Assembly (NCBI GenBank): GCA_963585895.1 | Contig: OY757921.1 | Coordinates: forward strand, 79,494,316 to 79,558,315 | Reading direction: 5' to 3' | DNA from: Sepioteuthis lessoniana | Taxonomy: Eukaryota; Mollusca; Cephalopoda; Myopsida; Loliginidae | Length of the DNA stretch: 64,000 bases | In this document: positions 13,401-28,318 of the stretch, piece after piece | Position numbering within the stretch: the stretch's first letter is position 1 | How the letters are laid out: each line of letters starts with the position of its first letter | Translations under genes and position numbers: made by a program | Notes under the pieces: model-generated | Seen by the model: only the letters and a program-made list of their open reading frames with translations | Database searches by the model: none | Told to the model about the DNA's origin: nothing

Positions 13401-14697
13401 GCAACAACAACAACAAAAAAATCCTGTTAGTGTGAAAAAAATATGGTGAATAAAGATGAAAATGACATAGATGCATGTTTGAGAACTGACCTCAAGTAAA
13501 CTAATCAGTTGTTTTTGGTCCTCAAGAATTTGGTCGGCTGCTTTAGTGATGGTGTCTTTGATATTCTGTAGAGTCTGAGTCAGGAACTCATTAGTCTAAT
13601 AAAAGAAGAAACAAATTTCATTTTAACAGCGTAAAGATTTGATTAAAACTTTTAGTAACCAAACCAGCTTTGTTAAGCATAGTTTTAACTGGCAAACAGC
13701 TCCTTTTAAATCAGTAAGTATGGTTGACTATGGCAGTGATTAAGCTTGATCTAGAGTTACATCCAGTTTACGGAATTTGTATTCTAATTGAAAATGAATT
13801 AGTAGTCTTTAATTAGGATTTAAAAATTATGAACCAGGAATATGAATCAATGACATTACACATAATGTATGCAGATACATGGATAGATACACAAAGACAT
13901 ATACACATATATATTTTTTTTTAAAATCACAAACTGCCCACTAAAAATGAAGATTAACGTCTCACATTAAAAATAGTTCACATCACAGATGGGGAGAAGA
14001 CAAATAATTTTCAATCACCACCTTGGTGATTAGCCTGCATATCCTGGCTACTAAGTCACTCTTCACAGCTGAAATATAAATATATGTCAGCTGCGAAGAG
14101 TGACTTAGTAGCCAGGACATGCAGGCTAATTGCCAAGGTGGTGAGAGAAAATTATTTGCATTCTCCCCATCAATGAATGTGATGTGAACTAGTTTTAATG
14201 TGAGAAAATACACTTGTACCAACAAGCCCCACTTCAGACTTGATATCCCTTCTCTGTAACAATTATCCTAAGAAATGAAGAAATGTGAAATACAAAAAAA
14301 TACAAGTACAAAGAGGATAGTAAAAATTATCAATAATTAATTTTATATTACACAAAAAAAAAAAACATGGAAAAAATGTTAGTCATGCATTACATAAGTG
14401 AATCCTTCGGCTCGATATATGACTGTGGCAATACTTGAAATTCTGTGCAGTGGAGTAATTATATATATATATATATATATACACACACAAACAAATTATA
14501 TGTATTTAAATAGCAGATTTATATCTTGTGTATATATAGATATATATTTCTTTTAAATACCCTGTCTGGTGGCAAAAGCTGCTTGGTAGCGCCAGGAGTG
14601 GCAGTACCGACTTGAGCTACCGAAACTGTGTTATCACCCTGGTTGGCGGCTGATGAGGTTAGGGTATCGCACGTGCTTTCACACGTTGTATGATAAA

Positions 14698-14762
<65 letters not shown>

Positions 14763-16115
14763 AACAAATTATATGTATTTAAATAGCAGATTTTAGTGTA
14801 GGCATATTTTATCAACGATGACAGCCAAAAATCAACTTCAAATCCTTGTCTGTAGTCTTTAATTAAATATACCTAGAAAGAAATTATACATATCATATAT
14901 AAGTCTATGTGTGCATGTTTTCATTGATTTGCATTTCTTTTTTAGAAGAATGAATGCATCTGTCTTTCATTGATTAGTGAAGATTTACTTATGTGGACAT
15001 GAAAGTGAGACTAACGGTAGCTCTCGACAAAAGAGGGTTCGTTTGTGTCTGGCATGCAGGTCAGTAATCTGATACGAAGGAAGAAACACCGCCATTACGG
15101 GGTGAAAGAAAAGAAAAATACTCACCACTGTTTCAATAATCCACCTTCAGCCCATTCTAAAGGAAAAACAGAGAGGTGGCCCCCGACCGGAATTTTTATA
15201 GGCTAAGGAAATGGATTATGGGTAGAGTGACGTGAATAAAAACCAACTCGTTTTTTTTTTGTCGTCACTTTTTTCTCGGCAAGAAGCAGAAGCAGGAAAG
15301 AAGGTGGAAGAGGAACGAAAGAAGGAGCACAGAGAGAGAGAGAGAAAAAAGGAGAGTGAGAGAGAGAAGGAGGAAAGTGGAGGAGGAACGCAAAGAGGGA
15401 AGTGGTGTAGCAAGCACTTTAGACTGAAATCTAAAGATTCCTGGTTCAATCCCAGGTTCAACACTCAGGGAGATCATCCACTCTAAAACTACAACTTATT
15501 AATAAGATTTACCTAAAGGCTAGATGGTTTGGTTTATTGGGTTTTATGGCATATCAACCTTTATAAGTTATTTAATGCCAAATCCATTTTTATGTAAATA
15601 ATCTGTTCAATTTAAAATAATTTAGTTTATCAAAAGTACAGTTTAATTGTCAAAACATTTCTATTTCAAACTATGTAAGCAGTTATATGTAACAATTCAG
15701 TTAAGTGTAAATACAGTTTTAATGTCAAAAAACAGTTCTATTTGAAATAATTCAGTTAAGCATAAGCACGCAGTTTAAATGTGAGTACGGTTTAATAGTC
15801 AAAAACATTTCTATTTCAAGGTATTCAGCTTAGTCAAACAATTCAGTTTAGCATAAGTATGCTGTTAGTTCTATTTAACCCATAGATAGGGCCTTATCAG
15901 GTGCTACCACTCCGGGTCTTACCCCTCTGCAGAGGTGCAGTCAGTGTATTCTACAGCCCCAGCTGACCGGGCAACTAAAGGCTAGAGGTTATTTCGACAA
16001 ATAATGTCCCTACAGTATAAGAAGTATGGACAAGTTATTTTCTGATGTCTGCTATTAATAACAGTGTTGAGCAAAAGTTATTTTTTTCTATTCTGTATTA
16101 CATTTCTTTAACAGC

Positions 16116-16165
<50 letters not shown>

Positions 16166-19100
16166 AAAGTTAATACCATACATAGGACAAAAGCCCAAAA
16201 AAACTACCAAGTCCAATGCTAGATCAACCATATCATGTTATAGAAGACTGTTAAATTCTATCAATTCAGCTTTTCTTTCATTACAGGTTTTTTTGTTGTA
16301 TTTTTTTGATAACCGAGTATCATTTGCTTATAACTTATTGATCTTCAAATGATATAAATAGAATTTGAGATATAATTAACACAGACATAACACATTTGTT
16401 TTTGTTATATTAAATCTTACCTTGTTTGTGATTTTACAAAAGAGTTCATCTTCCACAACCATTAGTTTCACATGTGGAAGAAATGAGGAACAGATGACCT
16501 TGAGGATACCTGGAAAAGACTTCTCAATGAACATTAAATGCAACAACAACAATAATAATATTAACAGAATAAGACATGAATGCATGTGTTCAAACATTAC
16601 ACTCTGTTATCATCTTAGATAAATAATATCCCATTCCATTTTAATTTTGAGAAAAGAAAAGGAAAAAAGGGATACACTACAAATCAAAGAAAAAGAAAGC
16701 AAATATGAAAAGATAGAAAGTGATAATACTACCAATACTATGCATCAGATGCTTATCATCTGCCTCAATGGAATAGACAAAAGAAAGAAAGGAAAAAAGA
16801 AGGGAGGATAGAGAAAGAATTGTTTCCAGGATTGATGATGGAGAAGTTGAAAGCTGGCATCTTTGACGGTCCTCAGATCCAGCAGCTCATCAGAGATCCA
16901 GAATTCAAAAACTCAATGAACGAAGTGGAACTGAAAGCATGAAAGGCATTTGTTCTGGTAGTGAAGAACTTTCTTGGCCACAATAAGGCCAGAAACTACG
17001 CAGAACTTGTCAACAACATGCTGACTGCTTTCAGAAACCTGGACTGCAACATGAGCGTAAAGATGCTCTACCTATTTTCAGATATGGACCGGTTACCTGA
17101 GAACCTGGGTTCAATAAGTGACAAGCAGGGGGAGAGATTCCATCAGGACCGGAAAGAGATGCGGACCAGGTATCAGGGTTGCTGGGAGGCAGTCCTGATG
17201 GCTGACTACTGTTGGAATCTGAGGAGAGACCTCCCTGCTGCTGAGCATTCCAAGAGTTTGAAGAAACGGAAGTTCAAGCCCTGAATTTTGAACAATGGTG
17301 AAGCAACATGCAATTTATGTGTACTTACCTTTATCAATGCCCTCCATTCATTTTACTTGATGTTTCTATCAGGTAATCAATATACGTTGTTGGCAAAACA
17401 TTTTTTTTCTCTTAAAAACATATTTAGGATGATATGTGTTGACAAAAATCGGCTGATAATGCCACAAAAATGTAATTGATTTTGTCAAAAGATCTGATTT
17501 TTTTTTAATCAACCTTGCAAAAAAACCTGACCTGATGGAGAGAAACGGATGCCATTTCCTGATTCAGCAGTGCAAAAATACCCTAAATCAGTTGTAGAAA
17601 TCTAGACAACATTCAAAAAGTAAAAAATTGTTGCCCAGTGTAATATACCTTCTAAGTGATAAGACAAATTTTAATAATTTATTAATTTTTCATTAGAAAG
17701 GAAGCTAAAATAATTCCAATGTTTTAAAAACATTGGAATTATTCTAGCTTCCTTTCCAATGAAATGAATTATATATACAATATATTTAATATATAAAATA
17801 ATTCAATAATTCTTAACTATTGTTACTAAAGAAAAGTACATTTTCTAGAATTGACAAAATTTGATTTACCTCAATTCTAAATCTCAGTAATTGTTCCTAG
17901 GTTGGTTAGGTTTTATAACATATCAATCCTTGTAGGTTATTTAATACCAATTCCTGTTTTAACATATATATTATTTGTAAATGAATAGTTTTGGATAACA
18001 TTTTTAAACATGATAGAGCTCATTTGTTTGCACATAGTTTAATGGTTTCAAGTATTCCTATGTAACAGTAACAATTTAACATCAGTCATTTTTTTGCACG
18101 CAGTTAAATGATTAAACATTTTTAAATGAGTTAGAGCTAATTTGTCTGCACACAAATATTACTATTGTTTGTTTGGTTTGGTTTGGTTTCTTTGTTTAAT
18201 GGCATATCAACCTTTGTAGGTTATTTAACGCCAAAGCCATTCTCCAAGAAGAACAGTAGTGGTACTATTTAACCCATCACTGGGAGGATAAGGAGGTTCA
18301 TATCTTTTCCCAAGGGTATTTGCCCGAAAGTGAACGTAATAGCACAACTGGACTATGAACTCGCTTACTATGATCCAACAGTCCATCACTTTAACCATTA
18401 CACCACAAGGACACCCCCCCACTATTGTTTGTAACCAGTTAAATGGTTTCAAGTATTGCAATATAACACTGATAATTCTATTTAATATTAATCATTTGCT
18501 TGCTTATAGCAAAGTGGTTTCAAGTATTGCTCACACTAATAGTTTTATTTGCACACAGTTAAATAGTTTCAAGTATTGCTATTCAACGCTATTCATTCAT
18601 TAGCATTCAGTTAAATGGTTTTAAGTATTGCTATATAATACCACTAATTCAATTTTTGCCCACAGTTAAATGGTTTTAAGTATTCCTATCGAACATGAAT
18701 AATTCTATTAAGTATTAACCGTTTGTTTGCACACACTTAAATGGCTTCTAACACCAAGTTTTATTTGTACACAGTTAAACGGTTTCAAGCATCACTATAT
18801 TAAGTTATAATCATACACTCAAGTAGTGCACAGGATCGCCTTGTCAGTGATGTTCTTGGGGTCCTTACAAGTTTTCGGTTTTCCAACATCATACTCGTCT
18901 TCCCAAGCACCCCTACCGAAACTATTATTCCAGCAGGTAATCTTGCAGTAAAAAGTCTGCCAAATACACAATAATGCACAACACAAACCTGAAAAAGTCA
19001 AAATGCTACTGCTATTGAGCTTTTAAGCTGGAGATGACCAATGAGAAATGACGTACGTCACTTCCCTTCCAGTTACGATGAGTTAAAAAAAGGGAACAAT

Positions 19101-22100
19101 CACTTACTCGTCTTTTCCTCCTGGATCTCAAAGGAATATATACACACACACACACACACTGAGCAAGGTTTGGTTCAAGATAACAGTTAAGAAATTCCTA
19201 CGTGTGTGGATTCAGCCAGGAATGTAAATATACAGATACACAAACTAAGTCTTTCCCCGCCCCCCGCCCCCAAAAAAATTCTACAAGACAGTCGTCATAA
19301 TTCACTGACAGAAATAGTTCTATGAGCAGATATAATATTCTTAGGGGAAATCAAATCTCAATACAGCAAGCTATGGGAAAAGTCTTTTTTCATTTATTTT
19401 TCTTCACTCCTACCTCTTAATTTTTTTTCTTCCTTTTCGTTTTCTTTTATCCTTCTTTTCATTGTATTTATATAGGAATCTTTATACAAATAATTATATA
19501 TGCATATACACAGGGAAAACTAAGTATTCCTTTTTTTTTTTAAATTTTGTTCGCCTTTCACCCCTCTCTTCATTTTTTCTCTTTCCTGCTTTTTTTCTTT
19601 ATTCCCTCTTTTTTTCCTCCTCTTTCAATCTCTCTCTTTTCTTTTAAATTTAACACCCCAACATTCACAAGTCTCCATCATGCTCCATGGCTCTGATCTT
19701 TTAATCCATAACCATCTCAAAGCTTTTTCAGCCGATTCTGAAATCACTCTAATGGCCTTCCTCTTTTTTCTCCTATCATACCTAATCAACTCAGAGTTCT
19801 GCATAAAGATCTTCCAGCGAAACCCCAGCAGCCGACCTCAATCAGATAACATGCCATTGGTTGGATCTGCTTTGTGATTCAAGCTCCTGACACTTTTTGA
19901 GCTTTCTTTTGAAGGCCACCTGGATACTTTCCTCCGAAGGGACTGTCAGTTCCATCAGCACAACCTGGCTTGCGTCAATTGACCAGAAAATTAAATCTAG
20001 ACGCAGGGTAGTTGTTGCAATCTGCTCTGGAACTTTCTATCATTTCCCGATATCTACCCTCAACAGCCAGTCTCGGACAGTAGATAGCAAGCAAAATTTA
20101 GGTTTACACACTGAGGTGGGGGGTATTCACCAGATTTGACAAAACAAATCAACTTTGCTTCCAGCCTGAAACTGTTCGCACAGATTGCGGCATCTACAGT
20201 ATCATCCACTGTCCTAAGTACCTGGTCATGCCTCCAACAATACTTCCTATCACCAAGAGCCTGAGGACACTCATAATGTGTCATAGTGTGCCTTTTCCAG
20301 CATGAAGTGAATACAATGGTACTTCACTCTTCCCCCATGTAAACAAGTTCGCAAGACTCAGCAGCACATCATATACAGACTACACTAGAAATTTTATCCA
20401 ACTAGCATCAGTGTGCAAAATCTCTGACTAGCTTATTCTCTGCCGCAAAAAGTTCTCCCATCATGTCCCATGCACCCTGCTAGCATAGTATCACCATCTT
20501 GCATCTTCTTTCTTCATCAACACTAGTGCAGACCTCTTCCTGGATTAGATTCTGTCTCTGCTTCCCTTTGGCTTTGTGAATTTGGATACTAGGGAAATAA
20601 CCAAGACCAGCATGACCTATTGCCACTGTCTCCAACCACTCTGCGGACTTCCCCAGTTTTCCTGTACTCCATTTCTTTCTAGTGCAAACTTCAATATTCG
20701 TAGCCGCAATTTTAGATCCTAAGAGTTCCTATAAAGCATTGCTCTGCTCGTCCTCCACCAAGCCTTTAAAAGGCGAGATGCAGAACATTTGAGGTGCCAT
20801 ATAACACAGTACTGCTCAATTTTCTAGGAAGCCCTAGCAATCTTCCTTTCCACTGCTTTCACTGTGGTCATTAGGGAGTCATAGACAAATAACAGCCAGA
20901 GAATCCTGGGGAGTACAGCGTGCTGATAAATCCACTCTATGAAATGGCCCAGAAGTCTGGATTTGTTCACTCTGGTTAGCCATAACTTCAGATAGGCTAC
21001 TACGGCTCAGATACCAGTGGTGTCTCTCAATGTGCTGTTGAAAATCTTTCTCAGGCTCTTCACAGGACACTCAAACAAGGTGGGGATCGTTGTTCTCAAT
21101 ATTGAAAAACAGAAATTGGCCACTGTTTTCCCTCTCTTCATGATGAACAACCTCAATTTAGCAGGCTTGAACTTCATTCTTTTCCAGACTGCATAGGATC
21201 CACCTACTCACCATAACTGATGTCAGGTCATCCATATATGCTCTGATCAGAGGCTGGCACACTCCTGTCTTCATCATAGGTTCTTGGCACTCAATTTCAG
21301 CTGATATAACAATCATATTTATGGCTAGAGTGAAGAGGGTAGCCAAGAGTATACAGCCAGTAATGATACCTCTCTCGAGTCTATGCCAGTCAGAAATCAT
21401 TACCTGGAGGAAATTCTCATCTTGAAGTTATTATAATAGTCCAGGATTAATTTTTTGATTTTGCCAGGTACATGGTATCTCCTTATGGCTTCCTCTACCA
21501 ATTTATGCAGAATGGAACAGCATGTATTGGCAAGGTCCAACCACAAAATGACAAGGTTACCCCTATTTTCCCTGGCTTCCCTCAATATCTGGGTAATGAC
21601 TCCAGTATGTTTGAGGTCAGGAATCCTGTCCTTCTGTACTGAAGTGTCAATATAATTATTCCCTAACAGAAATCTGGTCAGATGCCGTAATAAAATACTG
21701 AAAAAGATTTTACTTTCAGTAAACAACTAAGAAATACTCCTAAATTGATCTGCCTCTCTGGAGTTTTCTTCCTTGGGGATCCATACACCCTCTGCAAATC
21801 CCCATTGATTTGCAACTCTTCCCCATCTTCATATCACCTTTAGGATCTTCCAAAGAAGCTGGAGGAGACTCAACAGTGTTTATGACACTGTATGGAACAC
21901 CGCTCAATTTTAATAACATGTCAACTCATCTACAGCCATTTTATGCCTAAAGGTCAAAGAATCACATTAACTCTACGTTCATATTTACATTTTTTTGTGT
22001 AGTTGTTTAAGAGTTTGTTTTTGCACACAGGTACTACCACTCCAGATCAGAGTGGACCTGGGAGTAATGGCAGTGAAGAGATACTCTACACTCTTCAGAG

Positions 22101-23954
22101 TTCAAGAATTTGAACTTTAATATCAGATGCAGGTTAATGTTAAACCCAAGAGACACCTTTCTTCAGGGGTGGGGATATTACTTCTCCGCAGGGAAAACAG
22201 TCGGCATATTCTAAGCCCCACCAACAGGGCAAGCTGACTTATCAAAAATAAGATGATATTACTTGTCTGTGTGTCAATATACGGTCAAACTAAAAATTTT
22301 GATAGCACACCATCATTTTTGTCTCATTTTTCTGTAATGCCAATGAAAGGATGACTTTACACTCCCCAGGTCCCTAGACCTGAAGCCTCACCATCAGATG
22401 CAGTTTAGTCAGGATACCTAAAGACAATTTTTTCAACACTAAAAACAATATACTTATTGTTGTATGAATTTATCTGATTTCCTACCAATTCCAATTTGAC
22501 ACAAAATAATTTACAGTGCAGGGGGGGGGGCACAGGACTTATGAATGCTTGGTCCTTTTGGCATTACCCTTTAAGGGTGCCTCAGGCATCAAGCAAGAAA
22601 CTCACCCCTGCTAAGCAAGTACTGCCTAGGAGAAAGGCCCTCTGGGACCAGTCGAGCCATGAAATACCAGGTATGATATTTGTCGCTGCCTCCTACCAGA
22701 CAGGACTTGAAACAAGGTCAAAAGCCTGAAGGCCGATTAAAGTGGGGATAAAGGGGAGGGGAAGGTTGGGAAAGAACCGAGACTCAAACCCTGCTGGTCT
22801 GTGCTGCACATCGATCCACTAAGTACAATGTGGGTCTAATGAGGTAAGCAGTCTCACGAATCCAAATTTGGATCCAGGCACGTATGCCGGGTTATAGCTT
22901 AAACTAGACAGCAAGGTCTAGTGCTATACATAGGGGACAAAGGTTGCAGCTCGCCCAACCGAAGCTGGGGGCATTTCGGCCTCGAATCTGCCATTGTTTG
23001 ATACACCATCCGACACGAATGCCAGACGGCCCAGCCAAAAGGCCAGGGAAGTATATTGTTGTATCATTATTAATTTTAACTAATATTTTCTTCCATCATA
23101 ATTTTTGGGGGTGCCTGTGGTGTAATGGTTATCGTCGCAGGAATTGGACACGGCGACACGAGTTCAAATCCTGGACTGATTGCATTTCACATAGCACTAA
23201 TACCCTTGGGAAAGGTATGAATCCAATTATTCTCCCTCCAGCTATGGGTAAAATAGTAGGGCAGACTAAGTTCTTCAGCCTTGGTGAGGCAACTAGTCTA
23301 AGAGAAGGAAAACTCTGAATTCAAACCTGTTAAACTCCGCTTAAAAAATTGACCTTGTGTCATATCCTGCCCGAGCGGAGGGGTTGGGTAAATATGATAA
23401 TTTTTGGGGTTGCTTCCTATTGCAACTCATATGGATCATCAATCCATAACAATGAGGAAATAGTATGAATAAGAAATAATGAAAAATAAGTAATGCACTA
23501 TACACAACAAGAATTTTTACACTGAACATCACATCTGAAGGAAGTAAGTGCTTTCAGCAAAAGTATAAAATCTTTACTAGTTATTATCTTTATGTTGGCT
23601 AAAACACATAAAGAGTTTTGAAAAAGAAAATTAATACAAAAAATTAATTAATAAAGAAAATAATCTTTTTTCATTTTTACTTACCTATTCCATGATGCAG
23701 ATCACTTCCTTCTGTAAAAAAAGTCTTTGAACTATTAAGGAAATAAACGTGCTTATATTTGGGCTGTAACTGCCAATGCCTAGAATACTGCTATTATCTA
23801 AATCAAAGACTCCCAACATACTTTAATATCTATTATAAATTTTCAAGTTGTATTTCTTTTATCTTAATTTCAATGGCAGTTTATTGCAACAGTCAGGCCA
23901 TCAATCTGTAAACAACAGACTGAAAATAAATAATAAGCAACTACACATGTGGAT

Positions 23955-24001
<47 letters not shown>

Positions 24002-27000
24002 TTTAGGCTTATTTCATGAAAGATGACAGGCAAGGATTTGGAATTGAGTTTTTATAAGTCTTTTCTCATTTGCAGTTGAAATTTTGCAAATGAGGATGAA
24101 GATTTTTTAATAATTGTCCAAAATATCTGAGAATACATGAGTAAATGCACTTTCGACCTTCATCAGTCATTGTCAAGGATGTGAGTGTAAACATCTCAAA
24201 GAATATGAGATGTTTTATGTGATCGATGAATATTTTGAATGAGACCATTCAGCATGTGTGGTTGACATCATATTTGAATATACTCAAAGTCATTCTTATC
24301 AAAAACGGAGACCACACAAAAAACAAAATCTCTTTTAATTTAGGAGCAACAATAGTTAAATGCACACATATATACACTTCCACACATATAATATATATAT
24401 ATATATACATATAGATACAGATACATAAATAAATGCATACACATACATAAAAAATACACACACATACATACAGATATAAATACATACAGATATACATACA
24501 TATATATAAATGCACACACATATATATCCATATATATATATATATATATATAGTCATTGTCATCCACAGACAGACTGTTTCGTTCTATCAGAACTCTTCA
24601 GTGTGGCTAGACATGCAGGACGCTCGAAGCCGGGATCAAAACCCGTCTAACTTTATGTTAGACTAAGTTTCAGACCTTTCGGCCACCAAGCGGACCACGT
24701 TGGCTAAGGGAATTTTAAGGTATTTATTTTAGCAACAGCAGCAGCAGCCTTTGTTTACATTTTTTTATACCCTATCGGCTAGCAGAGTGCTCAATTCTTT
24801 CGAAGAGCTTTGCATTACGCTAACGGCGGCCGACAATTCCTTCGCCAGAGAGCTCAAACCCCATGGGGGAGCATATATATATATATATATACATCCATAT
24901 TGGTATCATACAATAACTGATGTTTTTACAACAAAGCCTTCATCAGATGATGACTCTGGGTTCAGGCATGGTAAGTGATACCTCATATATCTTCATTGGC
25001 CATGCTAATTTAGGAATTAATCCAAAACAAAGCACCATATTTAATCTTTGTTCATGAGGTCACATTTATCAATGGAATGTAATCTATCATGTGGCTGTTT
25101 TCTTAGGTCCTGCCAACAATGTTGATCAGTAAGTGGTAGGGAGTAGCAGTGACTGAGACTCTTAATGCTTTTTTCGTGGATCGTGGGGATTTTATTTCCA
25201 TTGACAGAAAACTTTATTTCTTTGCAATTTCCTTTTAGTAATGATAGACTTCGGCACTTTGAAGGTTTTATTTTCATAGCAGCCCATTTGAAGAGCTCTT
25301 GGAGGCAGGTCACCATTTGTTCCATGTATGATCTGGATTCTGCAATTAGAGTTACATCATTCATAAAAACCTTCGTAGATGGACCGGTTATTTGATTGGT
25401 GTTGATATCAGCACTACATAATATCTCCATTACCATTATGAAAAGTAGTGGAGAGATAATACAACCCATCATGATGTCAATATTCAACTTTTGCCAGTTA
25501 ACTGAATATTTATTATTAGAAAACCTCACGAGTATGTTTAAAGTACATTGATATGAGGTTTTTAATGTCCTCTGGAATCCAAAAGAACTCTATTTTTTTT
25601 CAAGTAGTTGGTGTCTTACTGCGTTTTCTAGATCTAACCAAATGACGTGGAGTTTGGTTGTTTTATTATTTTTCGCTGTTTTTATTCGGTCCCATAACAT
25701 AGTGGTATGTTCAAAACAACCTGGAAAGCCGGGAACTCCAGCCTTTTAAATTGATGTATTGACATACCTGTTATTTATCACAAATCTCATCATCCTCTTT
25801 GCAATGACACTGAAAAAGATCTCACCTTCTACGTTGAGTAATGAAATTGGTCAAAACTGGTCTATTTTTTCTGGAGTCTTTTTCTTTTGGTATATGGATT
25901 CTATCTGCTAATCCTCAATTCTCCGCAATAAATTTCTTTGTATAAGATTCTCATAAAAGCTTCCAAAGGAGTGCTAATATTTTAGGGCATCTTTTGTAGA
26001 GCTTATATGAAATGCTGTTAATCCCTGGTGAGCTCTTAGCTTGAGCTTTTCTGACAAAGTCTTTAATTTCACCTAGTTTCAAAGGTGAATCGTCAAATTT
26101 TTCTTCCGGGGGATGTAGGTGATTGGGTTCATTAAGACGCCCCAACAGAGTGTCAGTGAGTGGGTTCGTATATTTTTTCCGAAGGTGTGCTTCCAAGTCC
26201 TCTTTCGGTATATTAAGGACCCTGTTTTTCTCTCCCTCGAACAATTTCTTGGTGAATTTAAAGGGATTTTTTTCAAAACTACACCTAGCTTTTCGTTCCT
26301 TTTGTTGTCGCTTCCTTGCATTTTCTGCTCTAGCAATGACAAGGATCTTTTCCTTAGCTTCAGACAATTGCTTCTTCACAAACTCGCACTCATTTGGCAT
26401 TTCATTAAGCTGCTTCTTAAAGAGCCTTTGCTCTTCACTAAGCCGGCCCTTTTCTTGCTGTCTTCTCGGCTATTCATTTGTTTTTTCCTTTTTGGACATC
26501 TTCAGCTCCAAAATGCTCAAAGCAAACTGCATGAATAGTTTTAGCGAAAGAATGTAGTTTCACTCTGATAGATCCTTTCAAGCTGTTTCGGAGAATGAAG
26601 AACAACTCTTCATCGAGGACCTTCCATCTATTGTCATTCGCTTTAGACCAATTAAGGCGAATTGCATTCCCTTTCACATTGGGTGCATTGGATTGACAAA
26701 CAAAGTGATCCTGAATACTGCAGTAGTTCTCCTGACTTTGGTTCCCTTCAATCAATTTATTAATCTCAGATTGAGATTTACATCGTTGTTGACTTAGGCA
26801 TCCCATTTTTGTGTGGTGGATTCGCATTCCCTTGATGCTTGCAAAGCTGTGTCCACAACTGCATTGCATGTCCGTGGACGAACCAAGTTCATTAACAGAA
26901 GTGTTCAGTTTGATGATCTCATTCTCGCCGCCTTTCGGGTCATCATGGGGGAATATTTCTTCATAATAGAATCCTACATAGACTATATATTATTTGGGCT

Positions 27001-28318
27001 ACTAACCCTCATCACCCCACGTGGTGGTCTTTCACAACTGTCACTAGTCTTTCCTAGTGTCATCCGATCTTTCTCGGACGTCTTTGAAAGTAGGTATCAT
27101 ACAATAACTTTTCCAAGTTTAAAACAGAATTTTATTGCATATCATTCTTCTAAAGTGTTTTAAACGTGGAAAAAAATGCCACAGAAACGTATGGAATGCT
27201 TCAGACTGCTTTTCGACCACCTTGCATGAATCGAGCATCAGTTTTTGAGTGGCATAAGAGATTCAAGGAAGCCAGGGAGTCTGCAAGGGATGATCAGAGG
27301 GGTGAGAGGAATAAGGAAGTCAATACACCAGAGTTGATTGGCCAAACGGTTAGGGTTAGGGTTACTATGTTGAGGTTTTAAGAGAGTTCAGAAAGAGATT
27401 CCGTCGGAAGAGGCCAGCACTCTTCAAATCGGGTCAGTGGCATTTCCACCAGGACAATGCACCAGTCAACAACTCCATCCTTGTCACAGACTATTTGACC
27501 AAGATGGGCATCAACACAGTTCCTCACCCTCCCTACAGCCCAGGCCTTGCTCCCTGTGACTTCTGATTATTCCCTAAGCTCAGAGGCTGTTGTTATGAGA
27601 CAATTGAGGAGATGAAAGAGGCTGTGATGAAGGTCATTAACAAGCTCACACAAGAGGACTTCCATGGGGCCTTCCAGAAGTTGTTGGAACGGTACAATAA
27701 ATGCATTGCAGCCAGAGGAGATTACTTTGAAGGGGACTAGAGTTTCATGTGTGTACTATCAATAAAAGTACCCATACGAAAAAAAGTCTGGAAACTTATT
27801 TAATGATCCGCGTAATTCTTAACAATAAAAAACAGATATGCACTTGAATGTAAATATATGTTAATGGGTTATTTTTTTTTCATTTCTAATAAAAATTATT
27901 TCAGAGAAATTCAAATATATCCAGGAATTTTTACAGAGGTAAATGTGACAGCATTCACTTACCTGAAGAGAATGCGCTGCTTTACGTGTCTTTCATGTAA
28001 GCAGCCATTTATAACGTGAGGAGTGCACATGTGCAGGCTTGAGTTCTTATGTCACTATCATGTATATAAGGACTTGTCCAAAGCAACATAACATTGGATT
28101 CACCAATGACAGTTAGTAGAGAACCAAAACAAGATTGACATTTGATTGGATCATCAAAAGTAGAATGTTGGGAGAGAGAAACAATTTCTGTCTGACTTTG
28201 TCATTGCAAAAGAAGGAAAACAAGTTCTGCTTTGGAAGTGAGTTTTCAAATCGCTCAAAACTTGTGACTAGCAACAAGAAACAAGTTTCTAGGCATTGCT
28301 CATTACAGTAAAAACTAA

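Noticed and set aside
15216-15486. Overlapping ORFs on both strands
   Set aside because: They follow the polypurine/polypyrimidine tract and show no conserved motif.
27345-27366. Telomere-like GGTTAGGGTTAGGG
   Set aside because: It is a two-unit expansion of GGTTAGGGTTACT, which is ordinary mariner sequence also present at 2801; not an interstitial telomere.
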